In this document: positions 34,253 to 43,293 of the stretch, piece after piece | Layout of the letters: the number at the start of each line of letters is the position of its first letter | Position numbering within the stretch: the first letter of the stretch is position 1 | From: JADJDM01 sp044352985 | GTDB lineage: Bacteria; Bacteroidota; Bacteroidia; B-17B0; Aurantibacillaceae | Assembly (NCBI GenBank): GCA_044352985.1 | Contig: JBILCU010000010.1 | Coordinates: 1 to 64,000 of the forward strand | Reading direction: 5' to 3' | Length of the DNA: 64,000 nucleotides | Program-made: the position numbers and the translations under genes | The notes under the pieces: generated by a model | Told to the model about the DNA's origin: nothing | The model's input: the letters and a program-made list of their open reading frames with translations, nothing else | Databases searched by the model: none

Positions 34253-35339
34253 AAGACAGTTGTATTTTAAATTCATAACTATCTGGTCCATTGTTGTGGC
34301 TATGGCTACTTATTAGAGCATGGTTTGGAGAAATTCTGGCAACATGCGTTTTGATGTTTAGTAAATGATTGAATTCATACCTTAAACCAAGAATAATTTT
34401 GTTTTTACTGAAATGACCAATATGTAAATCTTTATTGGAAACATCTATAAAATCATAAGTGACAAATGGAGTTATTTTTTCATTTATTTTATATCCTAAA
34501 TAAGTATAACTACTGATATTAATGGCAATTCCTAATGAATCAGTAGATGTTTTATTTAAATTGGATTCATTTAGAAACTCTATTTTATTTGAAAAATAAG
34601 CAGTTGAAAGTGAAAACAATTCATAAACAACATTCCCTTTATATTTAGTAGCTAAACTTTGGTGCAAGGATGTAGCGTGGCCACTATGAACGCCTGAAAA
34701 ATTTCCTTGAATAAAATCATAATAATACGAAGCGCCAATCCTTAAATTATCTATAGGTTTAATATGAATGGCTGCGAGTAATGAGTTATTTATCCCTATA
34801 TCAGCTGCGTCTGTTGAAGAAATACCATTACCAGCTACAACATCATATCCAAATTTTATATCTCCTAAATTTTGACCTTGCAATCTTGCTCCAAGTGTAT
34901 GTAATGGAACTATGTATGAAAAAGAAAGAGGCCGGTCAATAGTAGGGAAGAACAATCTACCATGATGGTAAACATCGTTCCAGTAATTTACAGGCGTATG
35001 CATTTTTCCAACAACTAAACTGTGATTTTTAAAGTAATCGAATTTGAGTTGGGCTCGTTCAATACTTGGAATAAATAAAGATGAAGATTTACTGTCAACA
35101 CGAATTACATTTTCTCCTAAAAAGGAGATTTTTTCTGTGATTTTTGAGGTAATGAAAAAATCTTGCTCACCTAAACTAAAATAAGAATTATTACCTGTTG
35201 ATAAGGCATCAAAATCATATTCTATATGACCGAAAAGATTAATGCGTGTTTTTTTGTTTTCATCTTGTGCAATTAGTTTAATAGTCATTCCAAACAAAAT
35301 GAAAATTAAAATGCTAAAAATAGTAGTTGAATTGCGCAT
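34242..35339 (-). CDS. Outer-membrane beta-barrel (porin-like) protein
   Basis: The 365-residue protein has a signal peptide (residues 1-25, ending LIAQ), strand-rich composition and a terminal Phe (KIQLSYGF), all typical of outer-membrane barrels. NLFGHIEYDFDAL and KMHTPVNYWNDVYHHGRLFFPTIDRP are reminiscent of porins found beside sensory genes. Its start overlaps the GAF kinase stop by one base and its end overlaps the PBP-like gene, so all three are coupled. It contains several His near the C-terminus (SSHSHNNG), which could bind metal. Confidence 0.8.
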   Translation of the reverse strand: MRNSTTIFSILIFILFGMTIKLIAQDENKKTRINLFGHIEYDFDALSTGNNSYFSLGEQDFFITSKITEKISFLGENVIRVDSKSSSLFIPSIERAQLKFDYFKNHSLVVGKMHTPVNYWNDVYHHGRLFFPTIDRPLSFSYIVPLHTLGARLQGQNLGDIKFGYDVVAGNGISSTDAADIGINNSLLAAIHIKPIDNLRIGASYYYDFIQGNFSGVHSGHATSLHQSLATKYKGNVVYELFSLSTAYFSNKIEFLNESNLNKTSTDSLGIAINISSYTYLGYKINEKITPFVTYDFIDVSNKDLHIGHFSKNKIILGLRYEFNHLLNIKTHVARISPNHALISSHSHNNGPDSYEFKIQLSYGF

Positions 35340-38254
35340 TAATTTTTTTGTTTAGGTAAGGTTATGATAAATGTTGTTAGTTCTTCATTACTGAGGCAAG
35401 TGATTTGCCCATTGTGTTTTTCAATTATTTTTTTTACAATATTTAAACCTAAACCGGTTCCATCGCCTCTTTTTTTAGTAGAGTAAAAAGCATCAAAAAT
35501 TTTAGGCAAAGCAAATTCCGGAATTGCCGGGCCATTATTAGCAATTGAAATAATATGATTGTTTCCCTCCTCCTTACTATTTAACCAAATCGTGCATTTA
35601 TTGTTGGATGCCTGCAAGGCGTTGTTTACAATGTTAGTCCATACCTGCGATAATTCTTCAGGATTTGCAGTGATGTTCATCTGCTTATCAATAGAGTTAA
35701 CAACTGTAGAGCCATATTTTATTTTATTCCAGAGCAAGGTAATAACCGACTCCACATTATCGTATAGGTTAAAAGTTGAAATTTCATTTTCAATGTTCCC
35801 ATGAGAGAATGTATTTAATGCTTTCACCACTTTGCTTGCTTTGTCTACTGCCAAACTAATGGTATTAATGGATTTCATGATTTTATTTAAATCACTTGAA
35901 AAAGCAAACACTTCCAAATTATTTTGATGCATTAAAAATGATTGCAAGGTTTCTTCCACTTCTTTAAATCCAATTTCAACTAACTTACGAGCAAAATAGT
36001 TTTTGTTTTCTAATGTAGGATTTTGCTGATTTAATTGCTCTTCAATTTTCTTAACATGTTGTCGCTCTTCACGGGTAGTTAATTTCAATTCTTCTTTTTT
36101 ACTTAACGCAAAAAGTTTCGCGCTTTCTGTAATAACCTCTTTAGGAGTTGACTTAATTTTTTCAATCAAATTAAGCATTATGCCTTGTTCCAGATTTTCG
36201 TTGGATGCTTTAATTGCTCCAAGCGGCGTATTAATTTCATGCGCTATCCCGGCAATCAACATGCCTAGTGTTGCTAACTTTTCCTGCTGAATTATATCGG
36301 ATTGCATATTAACCAACTGATCTAAGGCTTCGCGTAAGGATTCGTTTTTTTGTTTTAACTCTTCACGAGATAGTTTAAGCTGTTCGGTTTCGTATGCCAA
36401 AACAATTATATCTGCAATCGAACGGGCAAAAGAAATATCATTATCAGAAAATGTTTTTTGATCGCCGACATATTCATTACAAATTACACCAATTGAATTT
36501 TCCGCTTGCAACAATGGAATATCCAGCTTGGATTTAATGTTTAATGGTTTAAGGTAAACATCTTTAAATTCGTAAGTAGCAGGATGCGTTTCTACATCAA
36601 CCGCAGTAATTACTTGTTTGCTTTTCAATGCCTCGAAGTATTGCGGGACATCTTTGGCAAAGATACTTGTTCCATTTACAATCTGGTCCTCAGCTTTAAT
36701 GTAAATAAAATCTGCTGTAATGCAGTTTCTTTCTTCATTATAAAACCAAACAGAAGTTCTGTCGCATTGAATAGCTGTAGCTGTTTTTCTATAAATGATT
36801 TTTATTTTTTCATCAATAGGTAGTTCTGCAGGTATTGAACGTAAATCCAACAATACTTTTTGTTGTAAAATAAATGCCTCACTTTTTTCCTGATCAAGTC
36901 TTTCCTTTAAACGAATTTGAGTTATATCGTGTAAATACAGACGAAACGCTTGCTTACCTTCTATGTAAAAAATATTTAACTCGTAAATCGTATCGTTAAG
37001 TTCAAACTCAATTTTCGAATTATCTTTCTTGGCTATTGATTCTTCGGAGATTTTAAACCATTTCAATAAATCGTTATAACAACAAGTAAACTTATTATCG
37101 ATTTTTTCTTTTGCAGCAGGGTTAATGTAACTAATTTGTTTTTTACCATAATCAACTTCAAAAACTGGATTTGGATTTTGTTCTGGAAATAAAGCAAGGT
37201 GTTTAATTTCTTTTGTGCGTTGATATACACGTTCTTCTAGAATAGTATTTGTATTTAACAAAATATTTTTTGAAAGCTCGAGATCTTTATTTTTTTGCTG
37301 TAAAAGGTCGTTCAGTTTTTTTGAATCCTCTAAGCCTTTGGTTGCTGCTTGTTGTAAAAACAAGTACTCGGCAATGTAATCTTGTTTTGGGAAATTATTA
37401 ATATTAACCTTGTAATTTGCAATGGGAAGTTGTGTATTAATTACAGGCGATGCAAAAATAAAATAAGAATTTTCACTTTGTTTTTTTACTGAACATTTAA
37501 ACTTTTGGTTTTGATTATGCGATGAAAAAAACAAAATTCGTTGATGTAAATCACTGCCATCTAATAATTTTGAAGAATCAAAACGCGAGTTCCAAAAAAA
37601 CATGGAGCTAAATGATTTTCCTTTTTCAATCTCAGGATTAAATTTTGAAAAATTGCTTCCAAATTCAAGTACTTCGTTCTTATTATTGATAAGTAAAAAG
37701 TAAGGTGATGAAAAATTTATGCAATCAATTAAATGACTCATAGACTCTTCCAGTAATTTATTTTTTTTCTTAATGTTTAAAAGTGCAATAACTTTTTTAG
37801 AGAGAATTTTGAGTGCTTTAATTTGTTGTTCAGTTAATTCTCTTGGCTTTGTGTCAATTGCGCAAATGGTTCCAAGCGCAAAACCATTTTCATCAACTAA
37901 TGGTACTCCTGCATAAAATACAATATCCGGATTTCCTGTTACCAATGGGTTATCATGAAAGCGTTCATCTTTTCGTGCATCTTGCACAATCATTACTTCT
38001 TCCGGATTTAATATAGCATGCCCACAAAAAGAAACTTCTCTACTTGTTTCGCTAGCTGTTAATCCAACTTTTGATTTAAACCATTGACGGTTAGCATCAA
38101 CTAAACTGATAACACAAATTGGTGTTTGACAAATTTCTGATGCAACAATAGTTATATCGTTATATTCTTGCTCATCAATTGAATCAAGGATTTCATAGCT
38201 TTGCAAGGCCATGAGTCGTTCCTGTTCATTATCAGGGAATGCAGGTGCTTTCAT
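35339..38254 (-). CDS. Soluble GAF-HNOBA-PAS-GAF histidine kinase
   Basis: The 971-residue protein has no membrane helices. Layout: GAF (about 20-160); a region at 175-310 that resembles the H-NOX-associated HNOBA domain (SPYFLLINN, LEFGSNFSKFNP, FASPVINT, NNFPKQD, EYLFLQQ); coiled coil (300-350); PAS (352-450); second GAF (470-630); coiled coil; H-box AGIAHEINTPLGA with H672; HATPase with its N-box at N878, then ANNGPAIP and GTGLGLNIV. The 206-residue H-to-N spacing matches the other long kinase in this operon. An H-NOX gene lies 200 bp upstream, suggesting this kinase may bind it. Confidence 0.9.
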   Translation of the reverse strand: MKAPAFPDNEQERLMALQSYEILDSIDEQEYNDITIVASEICQTPICVISLVDANRQWFKSKVGLTASETSREVSFCGHAILNPEEVMIVQDARKDERFHDNPLVTGNPDIVFYAGVPLVDENGFALGTICAIDTKPRELTEQQIKALKILSKKVIALLNIKKKNKLLEESMSHLIDCINFSSPYFLLINNKNEVLEFGSNFSKFNPEIEKGKSFSSMFFWNSRFDSSKLLDGSDLHQRILFFSSHNQNQKFKCSVKKQSENSYFIFASPVINTQLPIANYKVNINNFPKQDYIAEYLFLQQAATKGLEDSKKLNDLLQQKNKDLELSKNILLNTNTILEERVYQRTKEIKHLALFPEQNPNPVFEVDYGKKQISYINPAAKEKIDNKFTCCYNDLLKWFKISEESIAKKDNSKIEFELNDTIYELNIFYIEGKQAFRLYLHDITQIRLKERLDQEKSEAFILQQKVLLDLRSIPAELPIDEKIKIIYRKTATAIQCDRTSVWFYNEERNCITADFIYIKAEDQIVNGTSIFAKDVPQYFEALKSKQVITAVDVETHPATYEFKDVYLKPLNIKSKLDIPLLQAENSIGVICNEYVGDQKTFSDNDISFARSIADIIVLAYETEQLKLSREELKQKNESLREALDQLVNMQSDIIQQEKLATLGMLIAGIAHEINTPLGAIKASNENLEQGIMLNLIEKIKSTPKEVITESAKLFALSKKEELKLTTREERQHVKKIEEQLNQQNPTLENKNYFARKLVEIGFKEVEETLQSFLMHQNNLEVFAFSSDLNKIMKSINTISLAVDKASKVVKALNTFSHGNIENEISTFNLYDNVESVITLLWNKIKYGSTVVNSIDKQMNITANPEELSQVWTNIVNNALQASNNKCTIWLNSKEEGNNHIISIANNGPAIPEFALPKIFDAFYSTKKRGDGTGLGLNIVKKIIEKHNGQITCLSNEELTTFIITLPKQKN

Positions 38255-38420
38255 TTTTTAGTTGTCATTTTTTAAGACAATTTGTTTTTCGGTTTTAGAT
38301 TTTTTGAATTGACATTGATTTTAAAAACTAAAATGTTGTTGCTTGGCCTCACTTCCTTACTCCTCTACGAAAGAGAGGATAGATACTTTTTAATTTTTCA
38401 AAACAAAAAACTCACAATCG

Positions 38421-38439
38421 CCCTCTCCTTAGGAGAGGG
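38421..38439 (-). terminator. Hairpin after the H-NOX gene
   Basis: CCCTCTCC, loop TTA, GGAGAGGG, starting 15 nt after the H-NOX stop and followed on the minus strand by a T-run about 10 nt further on. It may end the H-NOX operon. It also looks like a dispersed Bacteroidota intergenic motif (see findings). Confidence 0.55.
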
Positions 38440-38453
38440 TTGGTGTTAGTTAC

Positions 38454-39002
38454 TTAATTCCATTCTATTTTAAACACATCGCATTCTTTATTTTCAGCTT
38501 TATGCTCTGTTTGTTTTACTATGTAATTTTCCAATTTAAAACGTTGTCCTAAACCTTTTAATAAGCCAACCACCATTGGTGCCATTCCCTCACGATGAGA
38601 TCTGTATTCTAATTCAATGGAATTTGTTGTTTCGTTTCGTGTTGAAAATTGTGGCGCAACCAAATGTGGCATAATGTTGTTTAAACGATTGTGCAACATA
38701 TCCAGGTTATTCAAAAACTCAGGAAGATTATCGCCTGCTAATTCCATCATATCTCCGTAACCTTCGTTTACGGTGTATAAAACCCAATATTCACCAAATG
38801 CCTCAAGTACAACTGAAGCATCAGCTCCCAATACTTTAGATGAATTTTTCACCAAAGTATATGTAAGTGAATCGGGATAAGATTGCAAACCAATAAAAAA
38901 ATCATCTTCAAAGCCGGATAATTTTTTTATTTCCTGCCATTTATCTTCGCCAAATTTTTCGCATACCAAATCTTGAATGGCTTTATTTACTAATCCGTAC
39001 AT
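38454..39002 (-). CDS. H-NOX heme nitric-oxide sensor
   Basis: The 182-residue protein is a stand-alone H-NOX (HNOB) domain. The start MYGLVNKAIQDLV is typical. H104 (in DMLHNRL) is the proximal heme ligand, P112 is conserved, and Y133-S135-R137 form the YxSxR motif that binds the heme propionates. The residue aligned with the distal Tyr of the oxygen-binding Thermoanaerobacter protein is not Tyr, which favours NO over O2. It is the last gene of an operon with a receiver-SpoIIE phosphatase (3-bp gap) and a four-PAS kinase. H-NOX proteins normally control a neighbouring kinase or cyclase. Confidence 0.94.
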   Translation of the reverse strand: MYGLVNKAIQDLVCEKFGEDKWQEIKKLSGFEDDFFIGLQSYPDSLTYTLVKNSSKVLGADASVVLEAFGEYWVLYTVNEGYGDMMELAGDNLPEFLNNLDMLHNRLNNIMPHLVAPQFSTRNETTNSIELEYRSHREGMAPMVVGLLKGLGQRFKLENYIVKQTEHKAENKECDVFKIEWN

Positions 39003-39005
39003 ATT

Positions 39006-40154
39006 TTAATTTTTAGTTATTGTTTTTATTTGTGCATTTGAAGGGCAAATTCCTAAAAACACCATGTCATCGGTTTGTTCGGTATTATTTTGCCATTTAC
39101 GCAAGAAAATATCTAATTCAATTTGTTTACGATGAGACGGCAATTCTTTTACAGAATCTAAAAACTCGATCAATCGTTTTTTCATTAATTTTTTCCCTTC
39201 CGGTCCACCAAACTGATCGGTAATTCCATCAGAGAAAAAATAGAAATAATCGTCTTTCTCAAATTTTATTTCTTCAAACGGAATACTTTCCACATCAGCA
39301 ATTGGTGTTCCTAAACTATTTCCTTTTAAACTTATATAACGATGAGTTTTTGTAACAGAATCGTAATGAATAAACGGACGTTTAATACCGGCAATTTGAA
39401 TCACTTGTTGCTCGGGCATCACACGGAATAAAATCAAATCCAAGCTGTCAGAAATTTTATTTTCCTTGTTGTGACTTGAAAAGTTACGAATGATATTGTT
39501 GTTTAAATAATTGATGATGTTTTTTAATTCCTTGTGTTTACGCACATTATTGCTCAACATTTCGTGGCTCAATACAGACAACAAAGCAGCAGGAACACCG
39601 TGCCCAGTGCAATCACCAACACCACCCACAATGTCTCCGTTTTTACGACGTTTCATTAAACATAAAAAATCGCCACTAATAACGTGTTTAGGACGATTAA
39701 TGAAAATGCTATTTTTAAACGTTGAATTAATTTCTTTTAGCTGAGGAAAAATTGCCTTTTGGATGCGCTCTGCATAAATGATGGAATCATTAAGGTCGTT
39801 CAATGAATCAATGATGTTTTCTAACTCATCTGGTGCTACTGGTTTGGAAAGAAAACCTTTCATATTGGTATTGATGGCTCTTCGGAAGTTAGATTCTTCG
39901 GTATTACCAGAAACATAAACTACCGGTGTTGGCGACAACTCCTGAATTTTTGCCATGGCTTCAATTCCATCCATACTGTCTTCCAATCGAATATCCATCA
40001 TAATTAAATCTGCGGAATTCTCTTTAAAAAAATCTATGGCTTCCTTGCCACTTACAAATGCCCCAACGACTTCGTGTCCTAAATTCTCAACGTAATGGCG
40101 GTGTAATTCTTGTATGATATAATCATCTTCTACAATTACTATTCTTTTCTTCAT
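39006..40154 (-). CDS. Response regulator with SpoIIE/PP2C phosphatase output
   Basis: The 382-residue protein has a receiver (about 1-118; D10-D11, phospho-acceptor D54 in MMDIRL, Lys in LSKPV). A PP2C-type SpoIIE/RsbU phosphatase domain follows (about 150-375) with metal-binding Asp in SGDFL, GDCTGHG, FSDGITD and TDDM. Such proteins dephosphorylate an anti-sigma-factor antagonist or similar partner when the receiver is phosphorylated. It lies 3 bp from both the four-PAS kinase (probable phosphodonor) and the H-NOX gene. No STAS antagonist is adjacent. Confidence 0.94.
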   Translation of the reverse strand: MKKRIVIVEDDYIIQELHRHYVENLGHEVVGAFVSGKEAIDFFKENSADLIMMDIRLEDSMDGIEAMAKIQELSPTPVVYVSGNTEESNFRRAINTNMKGFLSKPVAPDELENIIDSLNDLNDSIIYAERIQKAIFPQLKEINSTFKNSIFINRPKHVISGDFLCLMKRRKNGDIVGGVGDCTGHGVPAALLSVLSHEMLSNNVRKHKELKNIINYLNNNIIRNFSSHNKENKISDSLDLILFRVMPEQQVIQIAGIKRPFIHYDSVTKTHRYISLKGNSLGTPIADVESIPFEEIKFEKDDYFYFFSDGITDQFGGPEGKKLMKKRLIEFLDSVKELPSHRKQIELDIFLRKWQNNTEQTDDMVFLGICPSNAQIKTITKN

Positions 40155-40157
40155 GTT

Positions 40158-42281
40158 TTATGTAGTAAATTCTAATTCAAAATTAAAATGGTTGTTTTCC
40201 GGAAAAGTTCCTTTGCCTTTTAATTGTTTAATAAAGTTATCAATTAATCGGAAACCAAAACCGCCGTTTTTAAAGTTTTTCATGCTTTCAGGTAAGCCGT
40301 TTCCTGAGTCGGTATAATTCATGATTAAAGCATCATCTTGCTTTTTAATACAAATACCAATCTTTACCTGATTATTGATAATGGCGTATTTGCAACTGTT
40401 TGAAATAAGTTCGCTCAACAATAAGCCAAATGAAATTGATTTAGATAATGACAATGTATTTTCTTGTTTTATCTGAATATCAAACTGTATTTGTTTGCTG
40501 TTATTTGCATCAAACAATCGTTTGTAATGATTGCCTAATTCGTTTATATAATCAAATAGGTTAATCGCTGAGAAATTTCCGCTTTGATATAATTTTTGAT
40601 GCACCAATGCAATACTCTTTATGCGCATTTGAATATCTGTTAAATTCTCGCTTAACAATGCATCAGTAGAACGGCTCTTTTTTAATTCAATGATTCCATC
40701 AATGATTGCTAAATTATTTTTTACGCGGTGATGCACTTCGCCAATGAGAACATCATTTTCTTTAAGTTTTAATTCTAATTGCTCAATGAGTTTTTTCTCA
40801 TCGGTGATATCAATGATGAATGCAATAACTTTTACTTCGTTTTCGGAAATTTTTATGGTAGAAAAACGAAGTGAATACACCTTTTCAATTTCAGTTCCGG
40901 GCAGGGCATATTTCCAGTCAATTGTTTCAAGAAAGTTTTCTGATTTGCATAAATTTTCAACTGAAATTTTGTTTTTAAAATCCTCATCTAGAAAACGAAA
41001 CACTTCATTTAACTCAATTTGTTTGGAAGAAAGTTGCAGTAGTTTTTCTGCAAATTCGTTGGAATATTCTGTTACAAAATGTTTTCTGTAATTATCCATT
41101 TTAAATAAGATGAAACCGCCACGGGTATTATTGATGATGGATAACAATAATTTTTCCTTTTTTTCAACTTCTGCAGCTGCATGTTTAAAATCACTTATGT
41201 CAACAGAGAAACCAAATAAATCGTAATTGTTTTTTTCCTGATTATAAATGGCTTTTTTACCACATAAAAAATGACGGGTTTCTTTTCCAAAATCAACATC
41301 CATTTCAAACTTTACAATGTTATCTGGATTTTTTAATGCCTTTTCATCGGTATCTTTTAATTGCAAAACACAAGTACTTGGAAATAATTCTTTATCAGAA
41401 TATTTCACCACATCAGAACTAAGTGTTTTTTGCATGGTGGTGTTAGCGTGAAGGTAATTACCTGATGTATCTTTAATGTAAAGGCAAATAGGAACCGTAT
41501 TAAAAACTGTTTGCAGTATTTTTTCCTGTTCAATGATTTTATCCATTGCCTGTTTTTTATCTGTCACATCACGAAAAAAAGCATGAGTTGCCACCATTTT
41601 TCCCTTTTCAATAAGGGGAACAACATTACCTTCTAATATATATCTCTTACCACTTTTAGAAACAAACTCAACAGCAATATCTTTTAATGCTTTTCCGGAA
41701 AGCACCTCCTGAAACATCATGGAGCAATGTGCCTTATATTCATCAGCAATAATGTCAAAGAGGTTCATGTTTTCAACCTCTTCCTTCGAATATTCTAGTT
41801 TTTGATGCCATACAGAATTACAGAATAATAATTTGCCTTCTGCATTAAAACTCTGAATAATCTCGGGACTGTTTTCAATAAAATCTTTGTATTTTTTTTC
41901 ACCTTCTGCAATTACGCTTTTCGATTCAACAATTTCTGTAACATCTATTATGGAACCAACAATGAGTGGTTGCTCGTCTTTTTCAATATACAAATCAGAA
42001 TTAATGGAAATGTAGATGGTTTTACCTGATTTTGTTTTTGCTTTTAAAGCAAAACCTTGTGTGTGATTTTTTAAGTGTATCTCATCGAGAAAAAGTTTTC
42101 TTTCGTTTTTATTAAAATAAAAAGAAGAAGTATTGTGTTTTAATACTTCTTCTTTAGAATCGTAACCAAACATCTTCACAAAGGAATCGTTGCAATCTTT
42201 TAATTGACCTTCGAGCGTACTAATATAAAACCCTGTTTGACTATTTTTAAAAAGTATACTTTCGAGGTTACTGTAATGCAT
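40158..42281 (-). CDS. Multi-PAS histidine kinase (HisKA_2 type)
   Basis: The 707-residue soluble protein has four PAS-like domains at about 1-118, 125-245, 255-372 and 380-496. A HisKA_2 H-box, GEVHHRVKNNLAIIDGI (H517/H518), follows, then a HATPase with N-box LLSELISNSCKYA and G-boxes DSGNGLP and GGFGFRLI. The kinase family differs from the two long kinases downstream. It is the first gene of the operon with the receiver-phosphatase and the H-NOX. No membrane helix is seen, so the inputs are cytoplasmic: PAS ligands, redox, or the H-NOX itself. Confidence 0.93.
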   Translation of the reverse strand: MHYSNLESILFKNSQTGFYISTLEGQLKDCNDSFVKMFGYDSKEEVLKHNTSSFYFNKNERKLFLDEIHLKNHTQGFALKAKTKSGKTIYISINSDLYIEKDEQPLIVGSIIDVTEIVESKSVIAEGEKKYKDFIENSPEIIQSFNAEGKLLFCNSVWHQKLEYSKEEVENMNLFDIIADEYKAHCSMMFQEVLSGKALKDIAVEFVSKSGKRYILEGNVVPLIEKGKMVATHAFFRDVTDKKQAMDKIIEQEKILQTVFNTVPICLYIKDTSGNYLHANTTMQKTLSSDVVKYSDKELFPSTCVLQLKDTDEKALKNPDNIVKFEMDVDFGKETRHFLCGKKAIYNQEKNNYDLFGFSVDISDFKHAAAEVEKKEKLLLSIINNTRGGFILFKMDNYRKHFVTEYSNEFAEKLLQLSSKQIELNEVFRFLDEDFKNKISVENLCKSENFLETIDWKYALPGTEIEKVYSLRFSTIKISENEVKVIAFIIDITDEKKLIEQLELKLKENDVLIGEVHHRVKNNLAIIDGIIELKKSRSTDALLSENLTDIQMRIKSIALVHQKLYQSGNFSAINLFDYINELGNHYKRLFDANNSKQIQFDIQIKQENTLSLSKSISFGLLLSELISNSCKYAIINNQVKIGICIKKQDDALIMNYTDSGNGLPESMKNFKNGGFGFRLIDNFIKQLKGKGTFPENNHFNFELEFTT

Positions 42282-42378
42282 ATTAACAATTTGGAAAAAG
42301 TAAATTTAATGAAAACAATTGATTGGCAATAAGTTTTAACAGTGATTAAAACACCTTATAATACTATGAATTTGAAAA

Positions 42379-42406
42379 GCAAAAACTGACATTAGTCAGT
42401 TTTTGC
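42379..42406 (-). terminator. Terminator after the TerB/J-domain gene
   Basis: A perfect 12-bp stem (GCAAAAACTGAC, loop ATTA) lies 35 nt after the stop of the J-domain gene and contains its own T-run on the minus strand. Confidence 0.85.
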
Positions 42407-42441
42407 AGTTATGCATTTGTAAAAGGAAAAGCGAAAGAAAT

Positions 42442-43173
42442 TCAAACAATATTTCTTTGCTTTTTTATGTTTTCATAGGCTTTTTGTAAAACCTTGAATT
42501 TTTCAGCAGCAGATTTTTCAACTGCTTCGCCCATTCCTGTAACCTTATCAGGATGATATTTCATCGCCATTCTACGGTATGCTTTTTTAATTTTGTCTGA
42601 AGTAGCATCCGGACTAATTTCTAAAATCTTATAATCACTTTCAACATCACGGTAATACATGGCTTTAATTGATGCTGCATCTGCTCCGGGAATATTGAGG
42701 TAATTTGCAATATTATCGATTAACTCTACTTCATTTACACTTACATCGCCATCAGCTTTTGATATTCCATACAAATAGTGTAAAAGTTGCAAACGCGCAC
42801 TAACAGGCATGTAATCTCGTATTTGAACACAAACATCATAAACAGGAATGTCTTTTTTCATGATGTCGTTAAGCACTTTTAGCAATTCTTTCGCATCCGA
42901 TTCGCCAAACTGCTGAATAAGAAAATTTTTAATGAAATCAAGTTCAGATTTCATTGCTTTTCCGTCGCTTTTCATAACTGCCGCAGAAAGCACTAAAAGT
43001 GAAATGGCAAAATCTCCAGGTTGAGTTTGCTTATTACCCGAACTTTGATTAGTTTGATTTACATTTTCAGCATTATCAAAAAAAGCCCCTAAAGCAAAGC
43101 CAACAATACCACCAATTGGTCCACCAAGTGCCCAACCTAAACCTCCACCTAACCATTTTCCAAATTTTGCCAT
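42442..43173 (-). CDS. TerB and J-domain protein (DjlA-like)
   Basis: The 243-residue protein has an N-terminal glycine-zipper hydrophobic segment (GKWLGGGLGWALGGPIGGI, about 5-30) that may associate with the membrane. A TerB-like helical domain (about 55-160) follows, then a C-terminal J-domain (about 175-240) with the HPD motif in KYHPDKVTG. It probably recruits and stimulates DnaK for a specific task. The order TerB then J matches DjlA, but the membrane anchor is a glycine zipper and not a simple helix. It is divergent from cmk. Confidence 0.88.
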   Translation of the reverse strand: MAKFGKWLGGGLGWALGGPIGGIVGFALGAFFDNAENVNQTNQSSGNKQTQPGDFAISLLVLSAAVMKSDGKAMKSELDFIKNFLIQQFGESDAKELLKVLNDIMKKDIPVYDVCVQIRDYMPVSARLQLLHYLYGISKADGDVSVNEVELIDNIANYLNIPGADAASIKAMYYRDVESDYKILEISPDATSDKIKKAYRRMAMKYHPDKVTGMGEAVEKSAAEKFKVLQKAYENIKKQRNIV

Positions 43174-43293
43174 GTAACTAAAATTATAATTTCAAAAATA
43201 AGTACAAAGTAAATAAGTTGTTGTATATATTCATTGAATAAAACTATATTTTTTTCTTTTTAAAACCATACAATTCCATTAATTTTACCTCAT

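Noticed and set aside
40744..41091. 115-codon plus-strand ORF within the four-PAS kinase
   Set aside because: Shadow of a gene with clear PAS and HisKA_2 motifs.
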